Shown: positions 30,798 to 45,800, counted from the first letter of the stretch. The stretch is DNA of 64,000 bases from Telmatactis stephensoni (GCA_029948255.1 JALIZF010001794.1:372001-436000); one strand, 5' to 3'. Numbers and translations are program-made. The notes: generated from the sequence alone by a model not told the origin.

Positions 30798-32973
30798 TTA
30801 ATGAGCTGTTTTTATTGTTGATAGGTAGTTTAGTTCTTCAATTTGTTTCAAGGTGTGACCAATGGTATGGAGATCTTCTAGCATTACTTTTGTGTTGTAA
30901 GCTATGTCCTAATATTAGAAAAGAAAGTTGTGACTAGTAAAATCTTGATAATTAATCACCAATAATATTATTAACAATAAGACCTATTTTAAAACAAAAT
31001 TGATCAGTAATACTGTGACATGCTTAGTGCAGATTTCGTATGAGTGTGAAAAGGCTGCGGCGCAGTTACGGTAGAATTTTCAAATGTTTTGATAGGAAAC
31101 ACGGCACTGACACAGTCACAGCATGGCACGGTCCTTTTCACACTTATACGAAATCTGCACTAAGTAAGTAAGCACCTCTAATCTACATGAAATTAGAGCT
31201 TGACACTGCAGTTAAGACCTTTTTGGCTTCAATCATCATCATAAGGGGAGCCAATAGGTTATTTACAATCATGTAAGCTCAACATCTGGTATAGATCACT
31301 GTACAAATCATTTTAGATCAAAGAGCAGTACGTCAAATCAGAAATGCCTCCAAAATTTGAAAAATACTTAATTGGACAATTTTTTACAAGTTTTGAGCAA
31401 ATAACAAATAATTAGCACAAAATTTAATGTTGTGCTGAATATAGCTTTTGTTGTAAGCCAGTGAATGAAAAAGTTTCAAAAATATGAGCACTGTCTAATT
31501 TTTTTGTTTCTGCTACATAGCTGCTGCTTAGCCCCCACAAACACTGGCTGCTGCCACAAATGGAGAACAATGATTGATCACTGGAACAGTTTTCATGTAA
31601 GTGTGAGATGAACCATGCATGCCATGTAGTGACTGTGCTTTACATGTATGTCAGTCTATAAAAATATCATTTGAAATTTCTATCCTAACTGTGACATTGT
31701 TGTCAGTCCATTGTCACAATCATATTCTGAAAATTGCTCTGATCAACATAATGTATAGCATACCAATAAATTGACTAAATGTTAATACCTGTACAGATGT
31801 CTGAGCCCTTGTAATGTGATAGTATGAGCTATCTAGTTTGAGAGCAGCACCTCTGTACAATTGTGTAACTCCTTCAACAAGACTGCTTCTTAGCTCTATA
31901 TTTTTCTCTCCTGATACAAAACAAAACAGTAGGCTTATCACTTATCACTTGATTGTTTCATTTACCTCTAATAATGCTGCCATATGCCTGAAAGCTTGGT
32001 TATCAAAAATCATTAATTACTGGCTGAAGAAACAACTTTAGTGATATGATCAACAAAACCAATCAACAAGCCAGGAAACTTCAAAAAGTGCTAGTCAAAT
32101 CCAATCCTGTCAACATATTTATAGCAACCAATAGTACTTACTTAGCTTTCTGTGTAAGGGTCTGTAGGATGTAAAACAAATGGGAAAAGAAAATCAGTTT
32201 CTGTCTACCAGAGAATTGAGAGGAATGGAAGACTTCTCACTGAAGAAATGGTTCTCCACTACAGAATCAAAATATTGCAAACTTGATTTTGTGTGAAAAA
32301 AATTCTCATTGTAGTACCAATTATACTCATTTTATATTAATTGCTGTAGCTTTATATTCCATAAAAATTGTACAATCCTGTAGATTCTATGCAAGAAACG
32401 ATTGCCTGTACAGCATGACATTATTAAATCAGAAATTATTCAAGTTCCAGTGTTGTGCATGCAGGCCTTGCGCACACCTGGACAACACTCAATATTAAAG
32501 TAACATATTTCCTAAAAACAACAGACAGTGTAAGTTATAATGCAGGACCTACATTTATCTAGCAACAGGTTTTAATACTTACTATTAGTTAATAGTTAGT
32601 TACTGAGTGTCCCCAATAAATAAACATAGATTAGAGTTACCAAAGTAACAAAGAACTATACTTACGTATCATATTTATAAACTAATTTCTGTCTCTTAAC
32701 TTTTTCAGCTTTCTTCTTTTCAAGTGTATCCATAGTTTCATCTAAAGTGGTTGTCAAGGTAACGGTATTCTCATCATCAAGAGGGAGAGGTTGGTCAGCC
32801 TCAATGGGTGAGCTGTAAGGATCACCCATGGTAACATCGTCATCTTCATCATCTGTTTCAGATGCTTCTCCTGATACCATTGTATTGGTTACCATGGTAT
32901 TCTTCATAAAGGATGGACCATGAGAATCATCATCTGATTCCATCCCCTCACCAGCTGTAACATTGGAAGTCAT
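30798..32973 (-). CDS. BLOC-1 subunit 3 homolog (four coding exons)
   Basis: Minus-strand exons: 32973-32666 (ATG at 32973; the exon itself starts at 32978), 32161-32142 (20-base microexon), 31910-31789 and 30908-30798 (stop TAA at 30798-30800). All junctions are GT-AG, and phases (2, 1, 0) join into one frame of 186 residues, close to the ~200 of vertebrate BLOC1S3. The acidic N-terminal region contains VSGEASETDDEDDD, matching the GEA-ETDSE motif of BLOC1S3. The C-terminal half is helical (LRSSLVEGVTQLYRGA and DIAYNTKVMLEDLHTIGHTL), as expected for a BLOC-1 coiled-coil subunit. BLOC-1 works in endosome-to-lysosome-related-organelle sorting. A 5' non-coding exon upstream of 32978 is likely, because an acceptor precedes the start exon. 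The gene runs head-to-head with ASCC3. Confidence 0.68.
31025..31162. mobile_element. M1 MITE in BLOC1S3 intron 3
   Basis: tagtgcagatttcgtatgag ... ctcatacgaaatctgcacta-type ends form a 20-base terminal inverted repeat; the centre keeps the tttcaaatgttttgatagg family core. One of the best preserved members. Confidence 0.8.
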
Positions 32974-32978
32974 CTCGT

Positions 32979-33804
32979 CTTTGAGAAAAATTAAAAAGGA
33001 ATCAACCAATCATGACAATCAGTTGGGGTTCACACTGACTCATGCATTACATTTAATGATTGAAGTGTGAGCAGCAAATCAATTCAAATGTACTGCGTAC
33101 ATTTACTTGTATTTCCATCCTATGTCAATGTTGACAGCATATTAATACGAGAATAGACACCATGTGTGACTAATTTATTAGCAAACAATTATGCACCTAG
33201 ATCATAATCATCATCATCATCAAAAGCCAAAATGGATGGGGATCAGGCAAAGTATTTTACTGATCAAAATGTATCAAGTATTAGGGAAATTACAATAACA
33301 GGTACCTCAATAAATACATGTATAACAAATTTAGACGTTTACTAGACTTTACTTACATTGCTTTAGAGTCTATAATATCTCAACCTCTTCTACAAACATG
33401 GACAGGACACACACAGCGAAAATCTGGAGGAATATTATCAAAACATTCGCAAAGAAATTCGCAAAGGTTCTTGGGATTTTGAAAACAGGAATCCCAAGAA
33501 AGATAACCTCTGTTTTCAGCAACTTTATTTCTTGAGAACTTGCTGTGTATCGTTGTGTATATCATAATTTCCAAATTTACGAGAAGATACATTTTGTCTA
33601 AAATATGGGGAAAATCTCTTAATAGTTAGTATGTTATAATCTATTATCAGTTCTGTGTTTTGGGTTTTCTGTGTTGTGTCTTGTACCCAGTACACTCTCA
33701 TTTATCAGTGACGCCTGTTCGAAAGTTCAAGTGGTGCAATAAGTTTCTTAGAATTCCTCTTTTTGCCCGGTTTTCGACCCCAAGATGTTTCTCTTCGGGG
33801 AAGA
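32979..33804. promoter_or_regulatory. Divergent BLOC1S3 / ASCC3 promoter interval
   Basis: The two start codons are 831 bases apart in head-to-head orientation, so both promoters and any 5' non-coding exons lie here. No TATA box is obvious. The frames at 33380 (minus) and 33660 (plus) have no domain and are not called, though an untranslated first exon of BLOC1S3 may lie under the former. Confidence 0.5.
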
Positions 33805-36800
33805 ATGAGAGTAAGCGAGTTACCCCGTCTGACGGGGTCTTTAAGGGCATTTTCAGGACTATCTCCTCCAGATTTGAGAAATAGTTTTGATGAAAGCAAT
33901 GACTTGGTACAAAAACGACAACACAAAGCTCGTCGAGAAAGAGAAAACCAATTGTCTTGGAAACAACTCAAAACTATCATATTGGACACTATAACAGATG
34001 ATAGAAATGCTAAAGAAGAGGTTTGTACTGGCTTGTGTTTATTTTGGTTCAAATCTATCTCAGCGATATTCATTTTGATATGCATCCTTTGAAGTCTGCA
34101 TGGATGTCAGGGTCAAAGGAAAGGGAAGCCACATTATTAAATTCCTAATTTCTTGAATTTTGAATTCGAAATGTCATTTTAAATGTTACTCTTTAGCTGA
34201 ATTATTTGAAACCATCAATTTGATTGTTGTGTACATTTGTTTAAACAAATTGTTTTGTTTTGTTTTCCATTGTCCTAAATATATTATGATTATGGTTGTC
34301 AGACATATGGAAACAAAATCAGTCTAGTTTGAAAATTCTGAAGACAAAATAATTTTCAAACCACAACATGTCAATTTCTACATCAAATTCCTATATGTGA
34401 TCAAATCAAAGGAAATTATGAATTGACATAAAAGGAGGAATTTAAGAATGAAAGAATAAGTAATTTTACACTCATCTGCATTGTATTCCAAATTACAGGT
34501 AAAAACACTTCTAAGAGAGCTGTTACAAGCTACAGGGGAACTTTGTAAGTTAGTCTTTAAAATGATACAATTGAATCCCAGTAACTCAAACCTCCAAGGG
34601 AAATGGAAAAAGGTTTGAGTTATTGGGGAGATGAGAATACTAAATACTGTCAGTTTGCTTGTATATTCATTCTTATTAAAACATGAATATATGTTAATTA
34701 ATCAGGTTTATAATCAGGTGAAAAAGTACTGTTCTCATGGGTTTTATAAACTAACATATTTTGTGTTTCGCAAATCACTGTTGCGTAAAATAAATTCAAA
34801 ATTCTAGCATATGTTTTGACTCGTTATGTCTTGAAACAAAGTTTGATTTCTCAAGGGTAAAACTATATGGAAAGAAACCTGAAAGGAAATGAAAATCGCT
34901 TCAAGTTAGTGGGAGTTAAAGTGCTTGGGGTTTCGAGTTATGAAGGGCAATTAATGTTGGTTCGAGTTAGCTCCAGATTTGAGTTACTGAGGGTTTGAGT
35001 TACCATGATTCAACTGTATTTCCTTTTCTTAATTTAAGTCAAGTAATCTTTGTCTATTTTTCGTGTTTCTTAAAAAGCTTATCTTTCAATTAATATCTAA
35101 TGTTATAAATGAAATGTATAATGAAGTGAAATAAAAGGAGGAATTTTAGAATAAAAGAATAAATAATTTTACACTCATCTGCATTGTATTTGAAACTGCA
35201 AACTTCATATGACTTGTGTATATGTGCCTTCATAATATGGGTGGTATGGTTGGCCAAGTGGTGAGAGCACTGGCCTTCCACCACTGTAGTCTGGATTCGA
35301 GTCCTGGCTCGAGCATTGGATCATATATGAATTGAGTTTGTTTGATGTGTTGTTCTCTACCATGCATTCTTGAGGGTTTTTTTCTCACGGTTCTCTGGTC
35401 TTTCCTCTCTCAGCAAAAATCAACATGTGAGTTGAGCAATGTATGCAAAACTACCATGTAATTTTGTAATGTTAGAGGTAGTGAGTGTAAGTGCAAGCAG
35501 AAGAATATATCTGCATTAGAGGATTATATGATATTTATTCATTCATTCATTCATTCATTCATTTAATTTTTTTATTATTATTTATTTAATGAATATATAC
35601 TTGTAGTGGACATACAAAGATTATTAATGAATCACTAATTTGTGTGTTGATTCCAGATGGTAATGATAGTTCCATAGAAGCCAAAGAAGAGGCAGCTGTT
35701 TCAGTGTTTAACATCCTCAAAGACTGTGATCATCTAGGCCAAGCAGAAACTAAACAATTACGGTCAATGTTTGGTGCCTTTCCAGCATCATCTGGTAGTA
35801 AAGTATGTCACATTATAAACACCATAAAACAGTTGACGTCATCTGAAAAGATAGATCAAGTATTTAGAAACAAAACTATAATTATAGAAAAGAAGGAAGA
35901 ATTAAAAGAATTTGGAGATGGGATTCCTTTTCATATACAAGAAAAACAAACACTACAAATAGAGGATTTCTTGAGCTCTGACTCTGAGGAAGAAACCGAG
36001 TCTATGGTTGATAGCCTTTTGCGGGTAAACCACCACGTTTCAGCACAAGAATCAAAGGAAGATGCTAATAATTCAATAAAACATTCATGGCTCATAAAAG
36101 AGTGTGAAAAGCATGCCAGTTCATCAAAAGAAGGATTAGGTGCTGAAGATTTATTCTCAGCTCTGTTTGACACATTAAGCTCTGAAAGAAACAATGAGGA
36201 AATCCAGAATGATCTTTTGGAATTGTTAGGTTTTGATGCCATTGAACTTATTACAAAACTACTACAGGAAAGATATAATATTGTGAATGCCATCCTTGAT
36301 GGAGAGAATAATTCTAAAGATGATAAAATGGGTAAGAAATAGATTTATGAATGAATCAATCATATACGTTTGCCTTATTTGAAAGATTTCAACTAATTAT
36401 GTTTAAATTTCTTGAGATTGCAGTCAGGAGTCATGTAATGTATATATTAAATTTATCTTGTTTTGTCTGACTCTTTTATGTTTTTTACATAACTGTAGAC
36501 ATTTTAATTCCTTAACACAGACGTATCATCTGTCGGTATAACAATCTTTACACACACGCTGGATTTTGAAATAGCTAGTGCTGTGTGATCTCACTAGCAT
36601 TCATATATTTCTGGAATGTTCATACAGTCATTCTTTGATCTGTTATATTCCATTGTGTACCAGGCTTCCAGAATAGTCTCTGATGGAAATATTCTCCTTG
36701 GTCTACAATGCACGTTTCATCAAAACCAATTTCATGTCCAGTGTATTTTGCATGTATCGTGACTTTGGATAATGGTGTGTTGTTACACACAGCCCTCTTG

Positions 36801-39800
36801 TGCTCTGCAACTTGTGATTTAAGTGATCTTTCACTCTGTCCACAATAGGTGAAATCACACTCACTGCAACCAATTCTGTACACTAATTGCCTGACCTGCT
36901 TTCTGGACTGATTTGTCTTTGGTTGAGGAAAGATGTTGTCAATTTTAGAGATAGGCCTATGACCACTCTCCATGATCGTTGTATTGTTTCAGAACTCAAC
37001 TGATTTTTTTATGATGTTCCTCTGATATAGGAAAGAACAATAAAATAATACCTTTTTAGAAGTAGAGCCTTCTATGCCACTATTGTTAGCATTGGTGAGC
37101 ACTGAGATTTCTCACAATTGTTAATGAAGTTAAGGATAGTTTTGTCCTTCAACACATTCCTTACATGGTAGACCTATCTCTTTCTTTTTTCCCTCCTCAC
37201 TTGATATGCTACATTAAACACACGATGGGAAAGTGTTGCAGCTACCTTTTATGTGCTGCTAGGTGATGAGAATAGAAGTTTTAAGGTACTTATCAGATGA
37301 GTGTGTTTGTGTGTTAGTTTTCTGTACACACCAACAACCACTTTACCTTCACCTGTGCATTTTGTGTCACTTGGTGTCTCTCTCTTTCTCACTTGAATTG
37401 GATGTTTATGTTTACATGTAGTTGTACATACTATTTAATAAATAATGAGCAGTAGCGTAATTTATCAAATATAAAAACCCGAGGGAAAGCCAAGGGTTGT
37501 TTATACTTGATAAAAACACATGCTGCCAGTTTTTAAATGGCTAAAAAAACTACTAACAACAGTACCTATTAATTTCATGTTTTTGTAAATAAAAAAATTT
37601 ATGTTTTTTTTTCCTAGAGAAAATCCAGATTAAATGTAATTGGCATTGGATGTAATTGTTACTTGGAATGGTTGAGGGACAGTTAATTTGCTCAAAGTTT
37701 AGAATATCTTCAGAAAATCTATGGTTGAGCAACATGAGCAACAAACAAACATGGACTGGTCTATTCTACATTTGGATACAAGCATTTCTATATGTAGTTC
37801 ATCTAAATTATTGTTTTTTAATTTGTAAATAAATTTAGATTCCAGAAAAAGAACCAAGAATTTAAATCCACAACAACCCAAATATGGCTGCCAAGTCCTT
37901 ATTCAGGTCAGTTCTTCTTAAGGTATCAGAGTACCCCTAGCAACCAGTGTGCGTTCAACTCTATATTGCGCCAAAACTTTTAGTCTAAACCCCATTAAAG
38001 TATACATTTTTAGAAAGCTGAATAAATGTAGAAACTATTTCTATTATTTTTATCGTAAAATAATTTTTTCCTTTTAGGTTAGAGCGAATTATTCAAATTT
38101 TCACCGAGGTGTCTTCGTGGAGTTCCTGGTCAATCAATATTGATCCAAAAACAATGTTTACTATCTTTCTGAGATCATGAGATATCACTTGTCAAAAGTG
38201 TGTCTCAGATTTTTGATTAGTTGCCCCATTGTTCTGTTATACATTCCTAAAGTTACAACACCGCCAAAATAGCTGTATCCGATACAAAACAGATGATAAC
38301 TTTGGAATGGAGCAAAAAATCAAAAATCGGAGACACAATTTTAAAGAACAACTATCAAAGACGACCTCTGCCAAATTTCAGATGAATCCATTATAATCCC
38401 TTTGACCAGGAACTCAAAATACATGGCTAATTGAACGTAAATTCACTTCCGAGAAAAACAAAAATGTGTTTTGGAGCAAAGAAGCGGGTTTGTTGATACG
38501 AGGGGATTATAACACATAATAATCTTGCCCAATGACAGCTGAAGTAAAGGGCGACCAAAATCTTGTTGCGTTTCCCACACAAATGGCGGGATGTCAAGGC
38601 AATTTGATCCCATTGAACTTTGGCTCTTGTTGAATAATCTTTTTACAAAGGTTTTGATAGTTTAGACAAAATATATTCTTCACCGACAAGCTCTCTTGAT
38701 GACAGGTTAATTGACAAGTGATGTCAACAGATAATTGCCAGGGATTAAGCTGGAAAAAAGTTTTTCATTTATAACTCGCTATTGATAATCGCTAGTGAAA
38801 TAATTTTTTCACTAAATCATAGCTTATTGTGTATTCTATCAGAAAATGTAAAAAAGTAAAAATCGACCCATTTAAGAAACTTTGGGGTACCCTGATACCT
38901 TAATTATAATGATCTTGTATTTGAGTTTCCATTTCATGATTAAAATCATAGATTAATCCTTATTACTTATTTTGAAAGTAGTAGTCAGAATCACCAGAAG
39001 AATATTTTTTCGATACTCCTTTGTTGTTAAAAATTGATATTTACCAGTCTATGTGGTGTTCTTTTCTTAGTCTGAAGAGGAAAAACAGCTTATGAAGCAA
39101 GTACGAAAGGAAGAAAGACGGCAAGCCCGTCGTGATAAAACCAATAGTGATGATGGAATGGACCATGAAGTGTATTTGAAAAATATGGGATTTGATCCAG
39201 AAATATTAGCAGCTCAAAGGTGCATGTTCTTGATGCTGGCAATATAAGACCAACAACAACAGAAATAATAATTTATATCACCAATAAAACAGTCATATAC
39301 AATCCATGCATCCATACATTTGTTCTTTCTAGGGAGTAACACTCCTAAATCTGTGACAAATTTGTTTCCAAAGAACTAGACTAGTCAAGGACTTTCTCAT
39401 TTTGTTTTCTTTTTGTTTGTTTGTTTGTTTGTTTGTTTGTTTTAATTTGTTGTTGTTGTTCTTGATTTCTCCCCTCCTTTAGTGTGTTTCTTATTCTTTT
39501 TCTCTCTTAGTCAAATGGCAGAAAGAAAAACAACATTCCTTGAACAATTATATTTATTATCTCAATGTTCCCTCTCTGACCTCCCTAATGTTAAATAGCC
39601 TGCATCACATGTGGAAAAAACTCTTGTGTAGTCCATCTGCATAATGGCAACACAAATTTTGTTCAACTATAAACTTCTTTTTGATTTTGGAAAGAAGTTT
39701 GTGATTGATCGAATAATGCTGCTTGACATTAGATATTTCCATGGAAACAGTCACTCACTTCATGTTGGCTCAAAAGAACATCCAGTAAGAACAGATGTTA

Positions 39801-42800
39801 GAATGATCTTCACAATTTAGCCAATAATGAACATCTTTTGAAAACCAGAATCTTTAGACCACTAGGGATCCACAACATGATTTGTGTCACTGTTATGAAG
39901 ACAGACTGAACATTTTTCCAGATGTGATGCACGCTAATGTTGGGTTGGTCCTGACCAGTGTTTGTAAGCTCTTAATAAAATCAAATGGGTTGGAGGAAAG
40001 GGGGAAGTGCACATAAGATTTGAAAAAAAAATATTATAATAGGTCCAAAATCGGCTTAAAGGCTTTGACCAAGATTGTTGTATGGGTTGCATCAATCTAC
40101 ATGGATACATGGACATTATCGATGAAAATTAAAAATAACCACACTTGTCAACATTTGTTTCCTGTATATAGGGAGTCATCCTTATTCCATGCCAGTACAT
40201 CATTACTGACTAACAAGAAAGAAAGACAATCAAGACCAAGAGAAGTTTTCCCACATGTCTATGATGCCGCAAGTACTTCCCAAAATGAGGTTGGATTTGT
40301 TGCTGGTGCCAAGGTAATCATTAACTTCTCAAAATGTCACATCACAGTGAAAATCATTGCATTGCAACTGGTTTATCTTTCAACTTCAGATTTTTTTTCT
40401 GATCTGTCAATCAGAGCTCATAAATGTAATGGAAGTAATCAAACTATTTGATTAATTTGAATAAGCTCCTCCCCAAAGATGATTGATGGATTATTAAAAA
40501 AATCTGACTAAAGGTGGGAAAAATACAGCATGCAATGATTTCCCTGTAATTTTCTGTTAATTCCATGTATCTCAAGTTTTGGTTACATTCTGAATTATTA
40601 GTCAAGAACAGTTTTTTGTATGACTATGAAAACAGCATAGTCCACAACATGGTTACAGCTGGAATTTCGAATGTTTTTATGGAAAGCATAAATAAATAAA
40701 TGAATAAATAAATAAATAAATAAATATTTTAATTGACACTCCCCTGAAGGGGCTTTTCAGTGTCAGTCACTCCACACTCACTACCACTAGATTCGATATT
40801 CTCTTCATACATCACCCAACTCACATGTTTATTTTTGCTGAGTGAGAAAAAACTGGACAACCCAGAGAAAAAACCCTTGTGGCAAGGGAGAGAACAACAC
40901 ATCAAACAAAGTAACTCAATTCACGCATGGCCCGAGCCGGGAATAGAACCGGGGCCACAGCGGTAAAGGCGAGTGGTGAAAGGCGAGTGGTGAACCGCTA
41001 CACCACCCTGGCACTGACACAGTCACTGCACTGTGAAATCTGCTCTAACTTTCTGCTCAGCTTTTGTATGATCACTGTGAAAAGGACATGGTGAAGTCAT
41101 GGTTACAGCACAAATTTTAATTTCAAATTCTTTTCTAGACAACAAGGCACTGACATGACCATTTGCATTGTGTAGTCTGTTTCATACTCACATGACATCT
41201 GTTCTAACATTAATTGTTGTACACTATGTATACATGTGAAGAGGTCCCTGCAAAAACTGCATAAGTTAGTTGTGATCAAAAGTCAACTTCTCCTATGTTA
41301 ATAAAGAAATTTGAGGGAGAATTTACAGTTTGATTACAGTTCACTTACAAATTTGCATCAATGTCTTCATTTGTAAGTACATCTGCATGTTAGGTATCTG
41401 AAATATCACTTGCAATTAACTCCCTTTCAAGTTGACTTTAGAGAATCAAGCAATGTTTTTTATTATCTTTAATTGTCTGATGTTTTGGTAAATAAAATCC
41501 TTAAAATAAATAAATGCTTGTTTTATGATATTCTCTTTGTAGATCTATTTACCATCCAATGCCAAGCGTGTCATTCACAAGACATACGAAGAGGTATCCA
41601 TTCCCCACACAGAAAATGCACCTGTACAAGTTGGTGAGAGACTAGTGCCTATAAAGGAACTCGATGAGGTACTTACAATAATGATGTGTATGTACGTTGT
41701 AACATACAGTGTACATGTATGTTTTAACAGGAAAGCATAACTGGGTGACTACCAAGATTCCATGTGCACCCCACACTTGGACTATTGCTAGAACTTGAAT
41801 TCAGCACATATTGGTAGCAAATGCATGGGAAATATCTAAATTTTTCGGAATGCACTAGTCAAGTGAACAGTGGTCTAAAACTACCCAAATGTGAGTCAAC
41901 CCATCACGTGATGCACCTGTCTTAGTCTCCAGGTTGTGCTCTCGTGGTTTCAGATATGTTCAAAACTAGTTTAAATGGTGACTCTGTATCATTTTTGCTT
42001 GTGGTTTTCTATTTCATAAAGGCAGCAAACATTGCAACTTTTTCTACAACATAACATGTACATCCAACATAACATGTACATCCAACATAACATGTACATC
42101 CAACATTACATGTACATCCAACATAACATGTACATCCAACATAACATGCACATCCAACATAACATGCAACACAGAGTTGCACCATATATCCACCCTTGTA
42201 ACAGTTGCACACAATAGTGATTGGTGTAGGGTCAAGCTCTAGTCCTGCAACTTTGTCTTTAAGGTCATGCGCAACATTGCCAGGGTGAACACATGGTTCT
42301 ACTGTGTTGCATGCAATGTTGCAGAAAAAGCTGTGTCGTGTATCTCAGCATTTAGTTATTGGTAATTATTATGCAACAAGCCAACACGTTTTATTACAAA
42401 TCTCCACTCAAAAAAGTAAGCCTTCAAACAGTCACTGAACCACATGTACTTCCCTACAGGAAAAAAAAACGTTTTACATGCATGTAGGAGTAGTCACCAG
42501 AAATTAAACCCACAACCCCTGCCGTAATGTCCTAATATGTTTATACTTCCACTTGCACTGAATTTCATGTACTCTGGGTCACTTTGAGGGAGACATCTCA
42601 AATTCAGAAAGGCCCTTCCCTGCCTACATTTAATTAATGGTTTAACAATTGTTTTATCTTTCTGTTTTCTTCAGATTGGTCAGGTTGCCTTCAAGGGAAT
42701 GAAAACACTTAATCGTATTCAGTCTATTGTGTATGACTGTGCATATAACACTAATGAGAATCTGTTGATCTGTGCTCCAACTGGTGCAGGCAAAACCAAC

Positions 42801-45800
42801 ATTGCCATGTTGACTATAGTCAGGGAAATCAAACAAAACATTGAACAGGGGGTGATAAAGAGAGATAAGTTTAAGGTATGGCAAGTCTTTGTTGACCTGT
42901 TTGCTCATGACCCTTACATGTTCCTGCATGACTTAGTGATTCACTCTAGGTACTTTATGCAACACATTGACAAATTGTAGATGAAGTTGAGAATTACCAT
43001 TCTGCAACATTTTGAATTTGTTTTCAGTGTTGAAAAATAATATAAAATATTCTTAAAACATGAGCTTTTGGACTACAATCTTCAACAAATGTAAATGTAT
43101 AGTCCAAGAAAATACCTTACCATGGAAGGAATGGGGAATTCTGGAGGGGAAGGAGGTGGTCAGAGAAAGAAAACAATTACAGAGTTTGTATGGAAGAAAA
43201 TTGGACGTTCCAGGGGTCCATTTACAAATTCCCTCGTTGGTGGGGTATGGATCCACACGATAATTGGAAAGAAGGATCCATGCAAAGAGTGTTTGTAGCT
43301 TGTACACACAATGTACATTTTCTTCAAAATTACACTCAATAGCAGAATTGCATAATTTATCCATCCAGTCCTTTGCTTGTGGAGAGATAATTCAGGGCAG
43401 CCATCTTGCAGAGCTACAGCAATAGCATATTTTTGAATGTTAAAATATTACTTTTCTCGTAGAAGAAAAGCAGTCTGATTTTCAGGTGATTCATGTGTCA
43501 TTTGCTCTCAACATATCCCCTATTGATAGCGCATTTCATTGTTTCCAGATTGTTTATGTTGCTCCCATGAAGGCATTAGCAGCAGAGATGGTGCGTAACT
43601 TTGGCCAGCGCTTAGCTCCACTTGGTATCACTGTACGAGAACTGACAGGAGATATGCAACTAACAAAATCAGAGATACTCAGAACACAAGTAAGAAAACA
43701 AACTCCTTTCATTTTACATCAAGGGAAGTGGGACTGTTGAGTGACTTAAGGGTGGAGCAAGCATTTTTTTACATTACATTTTGCAATAGTATCTTTCGAT
43801 AGACAATGAAGTTCTTATTAATAAATATATTTCTTTCAGATGTTAGTAACTACACCAGAGAAGTGGGATGTAGTAACAAGGAAAAGTACAGGTGATGTCG
43901 CTCTTGCTCAGATCGTCAAGCTGCTGATCATTGATGAAGTTCACTTACTCCATGATGATCGAGGTTCTGTGATCGAGTGTTTGGTGGCTAGAACATTGAG
44001 ACAGGTAATGAGGCTTGAATTCACTTTTTTGAAATGAGTGCTTGTAATGGAGGACGTTTGCGGGATTGATCACGCATACTTTCACTGCGCACGCTAGCAC
44101 ACGCTAACTCAATCAATCCAAGATGACAAACAGATGCACACCCTTAATTAGAGCCATTCAATAACATACGAGACCAAACGACGCACCTTGCGAATACAAA
44201 GTGCGAACCTCTTTGTATAAACAGGACTTCAACCTAAAACATTGTTTTGTTTTGCAGGTGGAGACATCCCAAAGTATGATTCGTATAGTTGGTTTGTCAG
44301 CTACTTTACCTAACTACCAAGATGTTGCAAGGTTTCTACGTGTCAGCCCATATGAAGGTCTTTTTGTGTTTGACGGGAGATTTCGTCCAGTGCCATTAGA
44401 ACAAACATTCATTGGAGTTAAAGGTGTAGGAGCTTTTCAAATAGCTAATGAGATGGATAAAATATGCTATGACAAAGTACTTAATCACGTAGACAAGGGA
44501 TATCAGGTAATTACACATTTTATTTTATTATTTTTATTTATTTGTTTTACTAGAATATAGCTAAAAATATTTCTACAAGACAGATAGAGTGGTTTTTGTA
44601 TGAGTGTGAAGCTTACCGCGCAGTTCTGTCACCGTGTCAGCGCCGCCATGTCTATAAAAACATTCGAAATTCCTGCCGTAACCGTACCGTGCCGTGCTTG
44701 TGCCGTTTTCACAGTCATACGAAATCTGCTCTATAAATATGATGACACTGTTTATCAAAATAATCGATGGTGATGGGTTACAAGATGCACAACTTTGTTC
44801 GGTTACAAAAAAAAACCATTTTGGGCTGGATTTATGCACAAAACTTTATTCATCAGGAGCAAACTACAAAATTAAGTTTGCATCTTCCCTTTGCGGTACA
44901 TTGCGCGTGATTTAGGGCTTTCATCCTATAGTATAGATCTATACAGCTTTGGAAGATACCAGATTGATTGTGTTAGTTATTGTATAATTTGTTAATAAAT
45001 GTTTGTGGTTTCAGGTCATGGTGTTTGTCCATGCTAGAAACGCTACCGTGAAGACAGCCATGAATCTACGTGAGATAGCTAACAATCATGGAGACTCACA
45101 GTTATTCAGAGCTGATCAAGATCCAGCATTTGGAACAGCTCAGAAACAAGTACTAATCTACTTAGCTTTTTGCTTGCCTGCCTGCTTATCTGTCTGTCTA
45201 TTTACAACTTTTCTTTCAACGTTTCGCAGCAAGATGGTTTTGGGATTGTCAAATGATGCAACATTTACTGCATAAACTGACATTGTGCGCAACTAGTTTG
45301 GCATTGAAGTCAAGCTCTATGTCCGAAAGACGAAACCCTAACTATCGTTATTTCTCATACATGATGCAATTTGTTGCACGCAATGTTACAGAAGTAGAAC
45401 TCTATTCTGTGTTAGCATGCATGCAATTAGTGAAGAACACAGCGTTGCACGCAACAGCTACATTGGATGGACGCACATGGTGTAATTTATAGTGCGCACA
45501 ATGTTGACAAAAAGTTGCATCAATTGTCCGGTCATTTAGTTAGTCGCAGCACACTTTACTTTTTTACGTAATTCAATAAGAAAACGTAAAATTATCTACC
45601 TAAAAGATAAATTAATAAATAACTTTTCATCAATGTTGTAATGAAGGTGATGAGGTCTAAAAACAAGCAACTACGTGAATTGTTTAGCGATGGTTTTAGT
45701 ATCCACCATGCTGGGATGTTGCGACAAGACCGAACCATGGTAGAACAGTTATTCTCTAAGGGCTTAGTCAAAGTCCTTGTTTGTACTGCTACACTTGCAT

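Noticed and set aside
33705..34085. 126-codon minus-strand frame at the ASCC3 start
   Set aside because: Antisense shadow of ASCC3 exon 1.
36620..36973. Host gene with a GIY-YIG domain
   Set aside because: It lacks splice sites, lies antisense in an ASCC3 intron and matches the pattern of a 5'-truncated Penelope-like copy.
42009..42235. Cys-rich repeated peptide frames on both strands
   Set aside because: They are translations of the 20 bp minisatellite.
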